64,000 nucleotides of DNA from an uncultured Victivallis sp. (GTDB lineage: Bacteria > Verrucomicrobiota > Lentisphaeria > Victivallales > Victivallaceae): positions 1 to 64,000 of the forward strand of contig NZ_CALXSK010000001.1 of NCBI RefSeq assembly GCF_944391105.1. Direction: 5' to 3'. Of the stretch, positions 35,410-43,589 are shown piece after piece. Under the pieces are notes generated by a model. That model saw only the letters and a list, made by a program, of their open reading frames with translations. It was not told the origin of the DNA and did no database searches. The position numbers were made by a program, and so were the translations under genes. Every line of letters starts with the position of its first letter. The stretch's first letter is position 1.

Positions 35410-36492
35410 ATGTTGAAATCCAGCAAAAGCGATGAACTTTGTGCCATGCTGCGACAGCGGATCGCCTCGATGGAAGACGGGGCTCCCTTTCCGACCGTTC
35501 GGCAGCTGATGGCGGAATATGGCGTCAGCCAGTCGACAGTGACTCCGGCGATCAATCTTCTGAAGGAAAAAGGACTGCTGAAGGCGTATGTCGGGCGCGG
35601 GAGCTTTGTGTGCAGGAAAAAGGCGGCTCCGCGGCTGCTGCTGCTCCAGAACAACTGGCCGGCGAAAATCTTCCAGCTGATGGCGGACTCGCTCCGGGAG
35701 GGGGCGGAGGCAAACGGTTTCGAGTTTGCCCACGAGCTCTACGATTATCATGAAGACATCACGCAGTCGCTGGCGAACTACGATGCGGATATCATCATTC
35801 TGGACGGGATCGCCAACGATCTTCTGACGCCCGAACAGATTCTGGCGATCTCCCGGAGTCCGGCGCCGGTGATTCTGAGCCGCAACGCGGTCCCCGTCAA
35901 GCAGATCAACTATGTGTGCGGCGACAACAGCGCCGCCGGCTCGAACATCGCGAATTACCTGATCAACATGGGGCATCGCAAACTCGGATTTCTCATCAAC
36001 GAGCCGCACCTCTACACCATTGAAACCTATCGGCGCGGATTTGAAAGCTGTGCGCGGGCTCACGGGTGCAAAGTCACCGTTCTCGACTGTGAAATGCAGC
36101 CCGGCGACCGGCCTGATCAGCAGATTGAAAAATTCATAGAGGAATATGCCGCCGGGAAGTATGACTTTACCGCGCTCTTTCCGGTAAGTTGCAATGGTGC
36201 GGTCATCGCCCGCAAGTTTCTGGACCGGCACGGGATACGCGTTCCTCAGGATCTTTCCCTCATCAGCTCAGGCTGCGAAACCGGAATCGACTGGCTCACC
36301 ATAGTCGATACGGGGATCGATGAGTATAAAGTCCTCATTCCCCGCATGGCGCTCGACATTTTGAACCATAAAACAAAAATTTCCCGGCAGATTGAATTTA
36401 CGCAGAGACTGCTTGAAAGAAAATCCGTCCGGGCTCTGAAATCTCCCGAAACATCAACCCGCAAGACCATTTCCATGACTGTCGTCAACTGA
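35410..36492 (+). CDS. GntR-type HTH regulator with LacI/periplasmic-binding effector domain
   Basis: A 360-residue regulator. Residues 1-70 form a winged helix of the GntR family ([42 protein letters not shown]). Residues ~72-330 form a LacI-type sugar-binding domain ([56 protein letters not shown]). This pairing is known from AraR-type sugar regulators. It probably controls the prepilin and large hydrolase that follow on the same strand (98 and 37 bp gaps), and itself through the palindrome at 35369. No clear Shine-Dalgarno is seen ahead of the ATG. Confidence 0.9.
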   Translation: MLKSSKSDELCAMLRQRIASMEDGAPFPTVRQLMAEYGVSQSTVTPAINLLKEKGLLKAYVGRGSFVCRKKAAPRLLLLQNNWPAKIFQLMADSLREGAEANGFEFAHELYDYHEDITQSLANYDADIIILDGIANDLLTPEQILAISRSPAPVILSRNAVPVKQINYVCGDNSAAGSNIANYLINMGHRKLGFLINEPHLYTIETYRRGFESCARAHGCKVTVLDCEMQPGDRPDQQIEKFIEEYAAGKYDFTALFPVSCNGAVIARKFLDRHGIRVPQDLSLISSGCETGIDWLTIVDTGIDEYKVLIPRMALDILNHKTKISRQIEFTQRLLERKSVRALKSPETSTRKTISMTVVN

Positions 36493-36589
36493 TCGAAAGG
36501 AAAACATCTGCATCGTAGCCACAATTACAGAAACAACCCGACAACCGAAATCAACACCTATCACAACCCAACAGGAAAAGGATTGCATT

Positions 36590-37396
36590 ATGATGATCAA
36601 TATCTGTAACTGTCAAAAAACACGTGCCAGGCGGGCAAAAACAACGAACTTTTTTACGCTGATTGAACTTCTTGTCGTGATTGCGATCATCGCAATTCTC
36701 GCGTCCATGCTGCTGCCGGCGTTGCAGAACGCCCGGGAACAAGGCAAGAAAATTACCTGCATCAACAATCTGAAACAGGTTTTCAGCGGTCTGGCGCAGT
36801 ATGCCGGCGATTACGGCTACTACCCGGCCGCCAAACCGAAAGTAGTGGAAGGCTGCAACTGGCAGTGGTGGTACTTCAGAGTGGCACCCTACGTCGGAAT
36901 GAATCCGCAACCCAAGACCTGGGAGGAAGCCTCCAGCATCCGTAACGGCGGCGTCTTCAAGTGCGCCTCTCTGCCCACGGACGGGACACTTGAATTCTGC
37001 GGATATTCAATGAATGATTTCCAGATTAATGTGGCTCAGGATGTCTTCGGGATGTCTCCGGCGGTAAAAGATCCGGGCGGCAACAACTCCTACTACGTCA
37101 AACCGGAATCGATCGCTACCAAAAACTGTACGAGCACCATCCTCAAGCCGACTCCCTCAATGCTCGTTTTCGTCTCCGAAATCGGACCGACTGATGGAAA
37201 CCCGAATACAATTCAGCCGGACATCGTCGATGGCGGTTCCCTGAATATGATCGACAAGGAGTGCCTGAATCTCGACAGTTACTCGGCCTCATTCCGCCAC
37301 AATGCGACCAAGCCGGTTCTCTGGTTTGACGGACACGCATCTTCCGTGCGCTACAAGGAAGTCAACTTCCAGATGTCCCATGCGCCATACATCTAA
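36590..37396 (+). CDS. Prepilin-like protein with H-X9-DG tail
   Basis: A 268-residue protein. A basic leader of about 21 residues ([20 protein letters not shown]) precedes [20 protein letters not shown]. The residue before the signal is not Gly. The domain continues with [20 protein letters not shown], and the C terminus has [19 protein letters not shown], an exact H-X9-DG spacing. AAGGA is eight bases ahead of the ATG. It sits between the GntR/LacI regulator and the 1316-residue hydrolase, the same gene neighbourhood as the prepilin at 5121-6560. Probably surface-exposed after cleavage; function unknown. Confidence 0.9.
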   Translation: MMINICNCQKTRARRAKTTNFFTLIELLVVIAIIAILASMLLPALQNAREQGKKITCINNLKQVFSGLAQYAGDYGYYPAAKPKVVEGCNWQWWYFRVAPYVGMNPQPKTWEEASSIRNGGVFKCASLPTDGTLEFCGYSMNDFQINVAQDVFGMSPAVKDPGGNNSYYVKPESIATKNCTSTILKPTPSMLVFVSEIGPTDGNPNTIQPDIVDGGSLNMIDKECLNLDSYSASFRHNATKPVLWFDGHASSVRYKEVNFQMSHAPYI

Positions 37397-37433
37397 TCTA
37401 TTGAGTTACAAAAATTTGAGTACTAAAATAACT

Positions 37434-40400
37434 ATGAAACGCCATCATCTTTCTGCGGCAGTGCTGCTGGCACTGTTTCTCGTTGGAATTTCAACCACGC
37501 TGCAAGCCTCGGCGCTCGCAGTCGACCTCAGTGCCGGAATCAGGAAGTACGTTCCCGGCGGCGGCGCGCCGACCGACTACCCCTTCTCCAACAACGGCGT
37601 CGAGGTGAACTGGGAGACCGGCAAATCGAAATACATCGAACTGGTGTTCAACCGTTCGCTCCCCCTCCCCGAGTTCAGCAAGGTCTCCGTCACGGCCAAG
37701 ATCGAAGCGCCCGCGGGATGCCCCGTCCGCAGCATCGGGCTGCGCCTGACCGACAAGACCAACGAGACCTTCCAGTTCTCGAAGAGCATCGACTGTTCGC
37801 AGGGCGGCGTCCAGGAGGTGACCTGGGAGATCTCCGCCGGGCGCTGGCAGAACAGCTGGGGCGGCAACAACGACAAGAATCTCGACCAGCCGCTCAAAAT
37901 CTACGGCATGGGCGTCGACTATTCGCAGGACGTACCCGAAGCGAACTTCCGGATTCTCTCGGTCTCCGCCGAGGTTGCGGATGCGCCGAAATCCGCGCAA
38001 ACCACGGCCCCGGCGCTCGCAGTTGACCTCAGTGCCGGAGTCAAGAAGTATGTTCCCGGCGGCGGCGCGCCGACCGACTACCCCTTCTCCAACAACGGCG
38101 TCGAGGTGAACTGGGAGACCGGCAAATCGAAATACATCGAACTGGTGTTCAACCGTTCGCTCCCCCTCCCCGAGTTCAGCAAGGTCTCCGTCACGGCCAA
38201 GATCGAAGCGCCCGCGGGATGCCCCGTCCGCAGCATCGGGCTGCGCCTGACCGACAAGACCAACGAGACCTTCCAGTTCTCGAAGAGCATCGACTGTTCG
38301 CAGGGCGGCGTCCAGGAGGTGACCTGGGAGATCTCCGCCGGGCGCTGGCAGAACAGCTGGGGCGGCAACAACGACAAGAATCTCGACCAGCCGCTCAAAA
38401 TCTACGGCATGGGCGTCGACTATTCGCAGGACGTACCCGAGGCGAACTTCCGGATTCTCTCGGTCACGGCAGCTGTTTCCGGAGGGGAGAAGACGGTAGC
38501 GACCCGTCCGCTCTACGGATTTGATCTCTCCAATGCGTTCAACCGTTTCTGGGGAACCGGGCGGCCCTGTCTCGGCCCGGACGGACTGCTGGTTTCCGAC
38601 ATCCGCGGGGAAACCTCGTTCGACGACCGGATGAGTTCTTTGTTTTTTTTTCACTCCCGGCCCGTCGCCCTCACGCTTGATGCGGCTCTGAACGCCGGAG
38701 ATGTCCGGTGTTACTGGGTGTTCCGCGATGCGGCCAACAAGCAGTTCAAAACCGCGGAGCTCCCGCTGAAACAGGGAGAAAATCATCTCACCTTCCGGTT
38801 GGAGGAAACTCTTGCCGATGCCAAACTTCCGCTCCGGGTCGAACGTTTCGCGCTGGTCAACTCCGGTTCAATTCCCGGCTCGGTTCTACTGACCGGCAGC
38901 ACCCTGGGCGTCGAACAGCCGCTGGTGGAAGCGGTTGATTTCGAGATTCTCACGGGCAATGCCGTCCACGTGCTGAAGTTCGGGGAAGAAAGCGCGCTCC
39001 GGTTCCGTTTCACCAACACCTCGAATCAGGCCGGAAGATTTTCCATCTCTCTTGAGTTCAAAAGTTTCACGGGGAAAACCCACGTGGAAAACTACACGGC
39101 GTCGCTCCAGCCCGGAGAATCCCGCACCTTCGCTGCGGCCTGGAAACCGGAGGAGTTCGGTCACTGGGATGTGACGGCGACCATCTCCGAAAGCGCCGCA
39201 CCTCAGATGCAGAACCGGACAACACGCAGCTTCGCGTATCTGAAACCCTCGGGTCCGACTCCCGGACATGCACCGGGCTTTCTCTTCAGCGTCTGCACGC
39301 ACAGCGGCCGCTGGAGCCGGGTCGATCAGCTCCGCGAGGTGGAAGCGGCATCGATCTGCGGCGTCAAAGTTGTGCGCGACAGCATCGAATGGGGTGGAAT
39401 TCAGCCGCAGCGCGGAGTCTGGAATTTCGAGAAAATGGATTTTCTCGTGAATGCCTACGAAATGGTCGGCATCGAACACCAGGCGATGTTCGCCTTCACC
39501 GCGCAGTGGGCCGCCACCCCGGAACGGCAGAAGTCGAAGAACTGGCTCGACTGGAATCGCAGCATGCCTGATCTCGACGCCTGGCGCGAATATGTCCGCA
39601 CCGTTGCTGACCGCTATCGCGGCCGCATCCGCTACTGGGAGGTCTGGAACGAGCCGGATCTCGGCGGCTTCAACCAGATGACGCTCGAAGAGTACGTCCA
39701 GCTCCAGAAGGCCACTTACGAGGAACTCTCCACCCACGTCCCCGAGGCGATCGTCATGACCGGCGGATTCGCAACCATGACCGACCATCCCGGAAAAAAG
39801 AGCCCGACGTTCCACCGCGATTACCTGAATCTGGCCAAAGGCGCTTTCGAGGTTCACGCCTACCATGAACACGGTTCGTTCCAGCAGTTCGCACAGGTGG
39901 TCGATGAGCGATTCCTGCCGATGCGTCGGGAGACCGGAACCACCGTACCGTGGTACTCGAATGAAACCGCGATCCATTCACTCAACGGCGCGGAACGCAA
40001 TCAGGCGCTCACACTTTTCAAGAAACTGCTGTTTGCCTGGAGCCGCGGCGCCATCGGCTACACCTGGTACGATCTCCGCAACGACGGATTCGATCCGGTC
40101 GACGGGGAGCACAACTACGGGATGCTCACCAACGACTTTCAGCCCAAGCCGGTTTATTCGGTTTACAACATGCTCGCGGGCCTTTACCGTGATATGAAGT
40201 TCATCCGGCAATTTGAACTCGGAACGAACCTCTGGGCATTTGAATTCTCGAACGGCAGCGAAATCCTGATTCCGGCATGGGATGAATCGGGGTTCGGCTC
40301 GTCGCTGACGCTCGTCGTGAAATCGGATGCGGCGGCGGCTTCGACCGTTGACCTCATGGGCAATGAGAAGCCCCAGGAGCTTCTCGACGGCATGGCGCTC

Positions 40401-41384
40401 CTGACGCTCTCGCCGATGCCGGAAACGCTGCGGCTTTCCGGAGCGAAACATGCGGAAATCGCCGGGAGGCTGCTCGAAGTCTCCTCGGCGGGGGTGGCGA
40501 TTCCGGGTCGGCCGTTCCGGTTCCGTATGAAGCTGTTCAATCCGCTCACCAGCAAGCGGACGTTCCACCTTGCCCTGCAGAACCTGCCCGGTTCGTTTCA
40601 TGCGGCCGTTCCGGAACAGACCATTGCCGTTCCCGCGGGAGAAACCGCCGAAGCGGAGTTTGAACTTACGGTCGATAAAAATTTCAAGGCCGAATACGGC
40701 AGTTCCTCGTCTCTCGGCGTCGCTTACACGCTGGAAGGGACCCCGTGGCAAGGTGCGTTTTCCGTCCCGATCAACTCGGCGGTGGCGATCCCCGCCGGCA
40801 TGAACTTCGAACGTGATCCTGACTTCGTTCTCGCCGACCGTTCGCAGGTCGTCTCTCTGACCGCGGCCGACCCGGCGTTGAACTTCCGCGTCTGGCGGGA
40901 CGCAAATGATTTGAGTGCCAAGATCTTCCTCGGAAAAAGCAACGACGGTCTGCACCTGCGCGTGCTCGTGAAGGACGATAAACACTGCCAGCCGTTCTCC
41001 GGCAGTGAAGTCTGGAAAGGCGACAATATCCAGTTTGCGTTCCAGCTTCCGGGGCAGAGCGGACACTGGGAGTTCGGACTTTCGCTGCTCGACTCCGGGA
41101 AGCCCGAGGTCCACGTCTTCCAGACGCCCACGGGATTCGATCCGGCCGCAGTTGCACAGGCATGCCGTCTCGAAGCAAAATGCATCGGCGACGTCACGAC
41201 TTACGACTTCTCGCTCCCGGAAGCGGCCGCGGGAATGACGCCGGAGATGTTCCGCAGTGGATTCCGGTTCAATCTGCTCGTGAACGACAATGACGGCGAC
41301 GGCCGCGACGGCTGGATCCATATCGCGCCGGGAATCGGAGACGCCAAGAATCCGGACAAGTTCCCCTTCGTCGTATTCGACTGA
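37434..41384 (+). CDS. Secreted multidomain glycoside hydrolase with duplicated N-terminal domain (GH39/GH5-like)
   Basis: A 1316-residue exported protein. Signal peptide HLSAAVLLALFLVGISTTLQASA; then two nearly identical ~150-residue beta domains (~residues 26-177 and 193-344). A third beta region and an Ig-like domain lead to a TIM barrel with acid/base Glu740 (YWEVWNEPDLGGF) and candidate nucleophile Glu844 (VPWYSNETAI), 104 residues apart as in the paralogue at 6600-9863. The C terminus is a CBM9-like domain ending FRFNLLVNDNDGDGRDG. The frame extends upstream, but only ATG 37434 gives a signal peptide. The ribosome site is weak, suggesting coupling to the prepilin 37 bp upstream. A strong terminator follows. 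Confidence 0.88.
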   Translation: MKRHHLSAAVLLALFLVGISTTLQASALAVDLSAGIRKYVPGGGAPTDYPFSNNGVEVNWETGKSKYIELVFNRSLPLPEFSKVSVTAKIEAPAGCPVRSIGLRLTDKTNETFQFSKSIDCSQGGVQEVTWEISAGRWQNSWGGNNDKNLDQPLKIYGMGVDYSQDVPEANFRILSVSAEVADAPKSAQTTAPALAVDLSAGVKKYVPGGGAPTDYPFSNNGVEVNWETGKSKYIELVFNRSLPLPEFSKVSVTAKIEAPAGCPVRSIGLRLTDKTNETFQFSKSIDCSQGGVQEVTWEISAGRWQNSWGGNNDKNLDQPLKIYGMGVDYSQDVPEANFRILSVTAAVSGGEKTVATRPLYGFDLSNAFNRFWGTGRPCLGPDGLLVSDIRGETSFDDRMSSLFFFHSRPVALTLDAALNAGDVRCYWVFRDAANKQFKTAELPLKQGENHLTFRLEETLADAKLPLRVERFALVNSGSIPGSVLLTGSTLGVEQPLVEAVDFEILTGNAVHVLKFGEESALRFRFTNTSNQAGRFSISLEFKSFTGKTHVENYTASLQPGESRTFAAAWKPEEFGHWDVTATISESAAPQMQNRTTRSFAYLKPSGPTPGHAPGFLFSVCTHSGRWSRVDQLREVEAASICGVKVVRDSIEWGGIQPQRGVWNFEKMDFLVNAYEMVGIEHQAMFAFTAQWAATPERQKSKNWLDWNRSMPDLDAWREYVRTVADRYRGRIRYWEVWNEPDLGGFNQMTLEEYVQLQKATYEELSTHVPEAIVMTGGFATMTDHPGKKSPTFHRDYLNLAKGAFEVHAYHEHGSFQQFAQVVDERFLPMRRETGTTVPWYSNETAIHSLNGAERNQALTLFKKLLFAWSRGAIGYTWYDLRNDGFDPVDGEHNYGMLTNDFQPKPVYSVYNMLAGLYRDMKFIRQFELGTNLWAFEFSNGSEILIPAWDESGFGSSLTLVVKSDAAAASTVDLMGNEKPQELLDGMALLTLSPMPETLRLSGAKHAEIAGRLLEVSSAGVAIPGRPFRFRMKLFNPLTSKRTFHLALQNLPGSFHAAVPEQTIAVPAGETAEAEFELTVDKNFKAEYGSSSSLGVAYTLEGTPWQGAFSVPINSAVAIPAGMNFERDPDFVLADRSQVVSLTAADPALNFRVWRDANDLSAKIFLGKSNDGLHLRVLVKDDKHCQPFSGSEVWKGDNIQFAFQLPGQSGHWEFGLSLLDSGKPEVHVFQTPTGFDPAAVAQACRLEAKCIGDVTTYDFSLPEAAAGMTPEMFRSGFRFNLLVNDNDGDGRDGWIHIAPGIGDAKNPDKFPFVVFD
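37511..38465. repeat. Near-identical tandem duplication of a 454-bp domain unit
   Basis: Positions 37511-37964 and 38012-38465 match with about five differences in 454 bp, period 501 bp (167 codons), in frame. A 47-bp linker (encoding AEVADAPKSAQTTAP) separates the copies. Most of the differences I can see lie in the first 60 bp. This is either a very recent duplication or one kept uniform by gene conversion. Confidence 0.93.
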
Positions 41385-41398
41385 TCCGGAAATAAACC

Positions 41399-41437
41399 GG
41401 GCGGACGTTCCAGCTGGAGCGCCCGCCCATTTTTTTT
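41399..41437 (+). terminator. Rho-independent terminator of the hydrolase gene
   Basis: A stem of about 15 bp with one mismatch (GGGCGG...CCGCCC outer arms, TCCAG/CTGGA inner arms), followed by A and eight T. It lies between convergent genes and could also stop the leftward transcript from 42664. Confidence 0.88.
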
Positions 41438-41491
41438 GTTCCGGATATTCTTGTCCCCCAATGCGGTTCCGACCGAATCGGAGGCGGAGGA

Positions 41492-42664
41492 TCATCGCGG
41501 GAAGAGCGCTTTCCGCAACCCCTCCCCCGTGAAGTTGAACGCAAGAACCGCAATGAAAAGCGCAATGCCGGGGAAGAGCGTCAAGTGCCAGTATTCCAGC
41601 GGATTGTCGAACGCCTGCCGCAGCAGTCCGCCCCAGCTTGCCGTCGGCGGCTGCACCCCGAATCCGAGAAAACTCAACCCGCTCTCGGAAAGAATCGCCC
41701 CCGCCACCCCAAATGTGAAACTGATGAGGATCGGTCCGGTGATGTTCGGCAGCAGATGCACCGTCATCGTCCGCCACGCGGAAATGCCGACAACCTCGCA
41801 GCTCAGAATGTACGGCAGCGCGCGCTGCTTGAGCACCTCGCCGCGCACGAGGAATGTCAATCCGATCCAGCCGGTCAGGCCGATCACCGCGATCACCACC
41901 AGAATCGACTGCTCAAACTTGCGGTCCTTCAGGATCGACATCAGAATCAGAAGCAGCAGAAACGTCGGGAAACAGAGCAGAATCTCCACGATCCGCATGA
42001 CCGCCAGGTCAAACCAGCCGCGATAGTATCCCGCCATCAATCCGACCAGCGTACCGATCACCAGAGCGATTGATGTCGCAAAAAGTCCCACCGCCAGCGA
42101 CGCTCGCGCCCCGTAGATCATACGGCTGGCGACGTCCCGCCCGATCTCGTCGGTGCCGAGCCAGTGCGTCCGGTTCGGCTTCTCATAGGGTGTTGCCACG
42201 ATCTCGAAAGGCCCGTAGGGAATGGGCGCGAAAATCGCCCGCTCCCCCGACACAGCCACCGCTTTGCGGAAATCGGTCTTGTCGATGCGCGGCTTCGCCG
42301 TCGCAAATGGGACGATCAGCAGCGCAGCAGCTGCCGCGCAAAGAATCCAGCGCAGCAGCCTCCGCCGGAACACAAGCGCAATCACAAACGCAACCGGCAG
42401 AAAAAGAAGCGTGAAATTGAAAAACTGTTCGATCAGAAACTCCGTCGAATCCGGCGCGAACAGAAACGCCGCGAACGGGAAATACACCCCCTTTTCCCCT
42501 CCCCAGACGACGAGCGGACGCCCGTTCGCCAGAAGCGGCGCCGCAATCGCCGGAATCAGCAGCAGCAGAATTCCGATCACCCCGAACCACCCCTGGGCGT
42601 CGGAGAAAAAACGGCGCCGCGCCGTCGCAAAGAATGAGTGTCGGCCCCCCTCGCCGCCGCTCAT
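41492..42664 (-). CDS. ABC transporter permease, OppC/YejE-like
   Basis: A 390-residue inner-membrane permease of the dipeptide/oligopeptide family. It has an N-terminal OppC-type helix, then an unusual ~100-residue insert with two further helices (FNFTLLFLPVAFVIALVF, ILCAAAAALLIVPFA). The conserved HWLGTDEIGRDVASRMIYGARASL follows, and the permease core carries the EAA-type loop (GISAWRTMTVHLLPNITGPI). The closing FLGFGVQPPTASWGGLL and LFPGIALFIAVLAFNFTGEGL are typical of OppC/DppC. The start overlaps the NUDIX stop by four bases. The partner permease, ATPase and binding protein are not in the window, which is odd for this family. Confidence 0.92.
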   Translation of the reverse strand: MSGGEGGRHSFFATARRRFFSDAQGWFGVIGILLLLIPAIAAPLLANGRPLVVWGGEKGVYFPFAAFLFAPDSTEFLIEQFFNFTLLFLPVAFVIALVFRRRLLRWILCAAAAALLIVPFATAKPRIDKTDFRKAVAVSGERAIFAPIPYGPFEIVATPYEKPNRTHWLGTDEIGRDVASRMIYGARASLAVGLFATSIALVIGTLVGLMAGYYRGWFDLAVMRIVEILLCFPTFLLLLILMSILKDRKFEQSILVVIAVIGLTGWIGLTFLVRGEVLKQRALPYILSCEVVGISAWRTMTVHLLPNITGPILISFTFGVAGAILSESGLSFLGFGVQPPTASWGGLLRQAFDNPLEYWHLTLFPGIALFIAVLAFNFTGEGLRKALFPR

Positions 42665-43170
42665 AAAAGCCCCCGTTCACGCAGCATTTCAAGTTCTGCA
42701 ACGAGGTTCGGCGTAAAAAGTTCCCGGTTTGCCGGGTCGGAGAGTTCCGCCTTCGTCCAGAAACGGATCTCGTCGATCTCCTCGGCCTGAAACCGGAACG
42801 GCCCGGCAGAGGTCAGGCCGTAAACCCGCACATCCTCCGACTCGATCGCATTGCGGATCTTCGAATCGAAGAGATACCGGAGTTCGCCGGGGAAATCCGC
42901 GACACCGAGCTCCTCGCGCAGTTCGCGCCGCGCAGCGGTGAGGTAATCCTCTCCGCAGTCGACGTGGCCACCGACGGCGGTATCCCACTTCCCCGGCTGA
43001 ATGTCCTTGTTCGAGGAGCGTTTCTGCAGCAGAATCCGCTCCCCGTCGGGATGGAAGATCACAACGTGGCTCGTATGATGCAGCAGCGCCGGGTTGCCGT
43101 GGCATTCGCTGCGCAGCGCGCGCCCGACCCGGTTGCCGGCCTCATCATAGATGTCGAAATACTCCGCCAT
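42661..43170 (-). CDS. NUDIX hydrolase (YfcD/IPP isomerase-like branch)
   Basis: A 169-residue cytosolic protein. The NUDIX box is GHVDCGEDYLTAARRELREELG (Gx5Ex7REUxEExGU). The N-terminal MAEYFDIYDEAGN and ECHGNPALLHHTSHVVIF are typical of the YfcD/isopentenyl-diphosphate isomerase-like branch, members of which hydrolyse nucleoside diphosphate derivatives or remain uncharacterised. The 3' end overlaps the permease start (ATGA), implying translational coupling. GGAG lies seven bases before its ATG. It belongs to a long minus-strand run starting at rarA. Confidence 0.92.
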   Translation of the reverse strand: MAEYFDIYDEAGNRVGRALRSECHGNPALLHHTSHVVIFHPDGERILLQKRSSNKDIQPGKWDTAVGGHVDCGEDYLTAARRELREELGVADFPGELRYLFDSKIRNAIESEDVRVYGLTSAGPFRFQAEEIDEIRFWTKAELSDPANRELFTPNLVAELEMLRERGLL

Positions 43171-43191
43171 CCCGCAACTCCGAAACCGTTG

Positions 43192-43548
43192 TTATTTTCC
43201 GGCCTTTGCCTTGAGCCCTTCGGCGTAGGCGGCCATGTTGTCCTTGAGCTTGTCAAGGGACTTCGTAATCTCGGCAATCTCGCCCTGGATTCCCTTGGCC
43301 TTGTCGCTGAGCATATCCTTGAGCGGAATCTCCTTGAGTTCATCGGTCTTGGCGGCGAGTTCCGCGGCTTTCTCCTCGATCGCCTTCTTGTACTCGTCGA
43401 TCACCTTCTGGATCTTCGCGGCATCCCAGCTCGCAATCTCCTGCTGGATCTGTTCCGGCGTCTTGTTCTCGTCGACGCTGCTGCCGCAACCGGCCAGCAT
43501 ACCCGCCGCAACGAACGCACACGCGAGGGTCATTGCAATCTTCTTCAT
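43192..43548 (-). CDS. Small coiled-coil lipoprotein
   Basis: A 118-residue protein with a lipoprotein signal (MKKIAMTLACAFVAAGMLAGC, lipobox LAGC). The mature part is almost entirely charged helix with heptad character (IDEYKKAIEEKAAELAAKTD, then GEIAEITKSLDKLKDNMAAY), recalling Lpp-like or periplasmic spacer proteins. The frame is open 53 codons further upstream, but only ATG 43548 yields a signal peptide. An outer-membrane or peptidoglycan-linked structural role is plausible, not shown. The NUDIX gene follows 21 bp later, and the phosphohexomutase lies 41 bp upstream. Confidence 0.85.
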   Translation of the reverse strand: MKKIAMTLACAFVAAGMLAGCGSSVDENKTPEQIQQEIASWDAAKIQKVIDEYKKAIEEKAAELAAKTDELKEIPLKDMLSDKAKGIQGEIAEITKSLDKLKDNMAAYAEGLKAKAGK

Positions 43549-43589
43549 AATTCCATATCCCTTCTTTTGATTCTTCCAGGTTGAACCAT

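Noticed and set aside
37491-38786. A 431-codon minus-strand frame with internal repetition
   Set aside because: It mirrors the duplicated domains of the hydrolase on the plus strand; no start site or family features.
38889-41777. Long minus-strand frames opposite the 1316-residue hydrolase
   Set aside because: No ribosome sites or domains; the plus strand has signal peptide, catalytic motifs and terminator.
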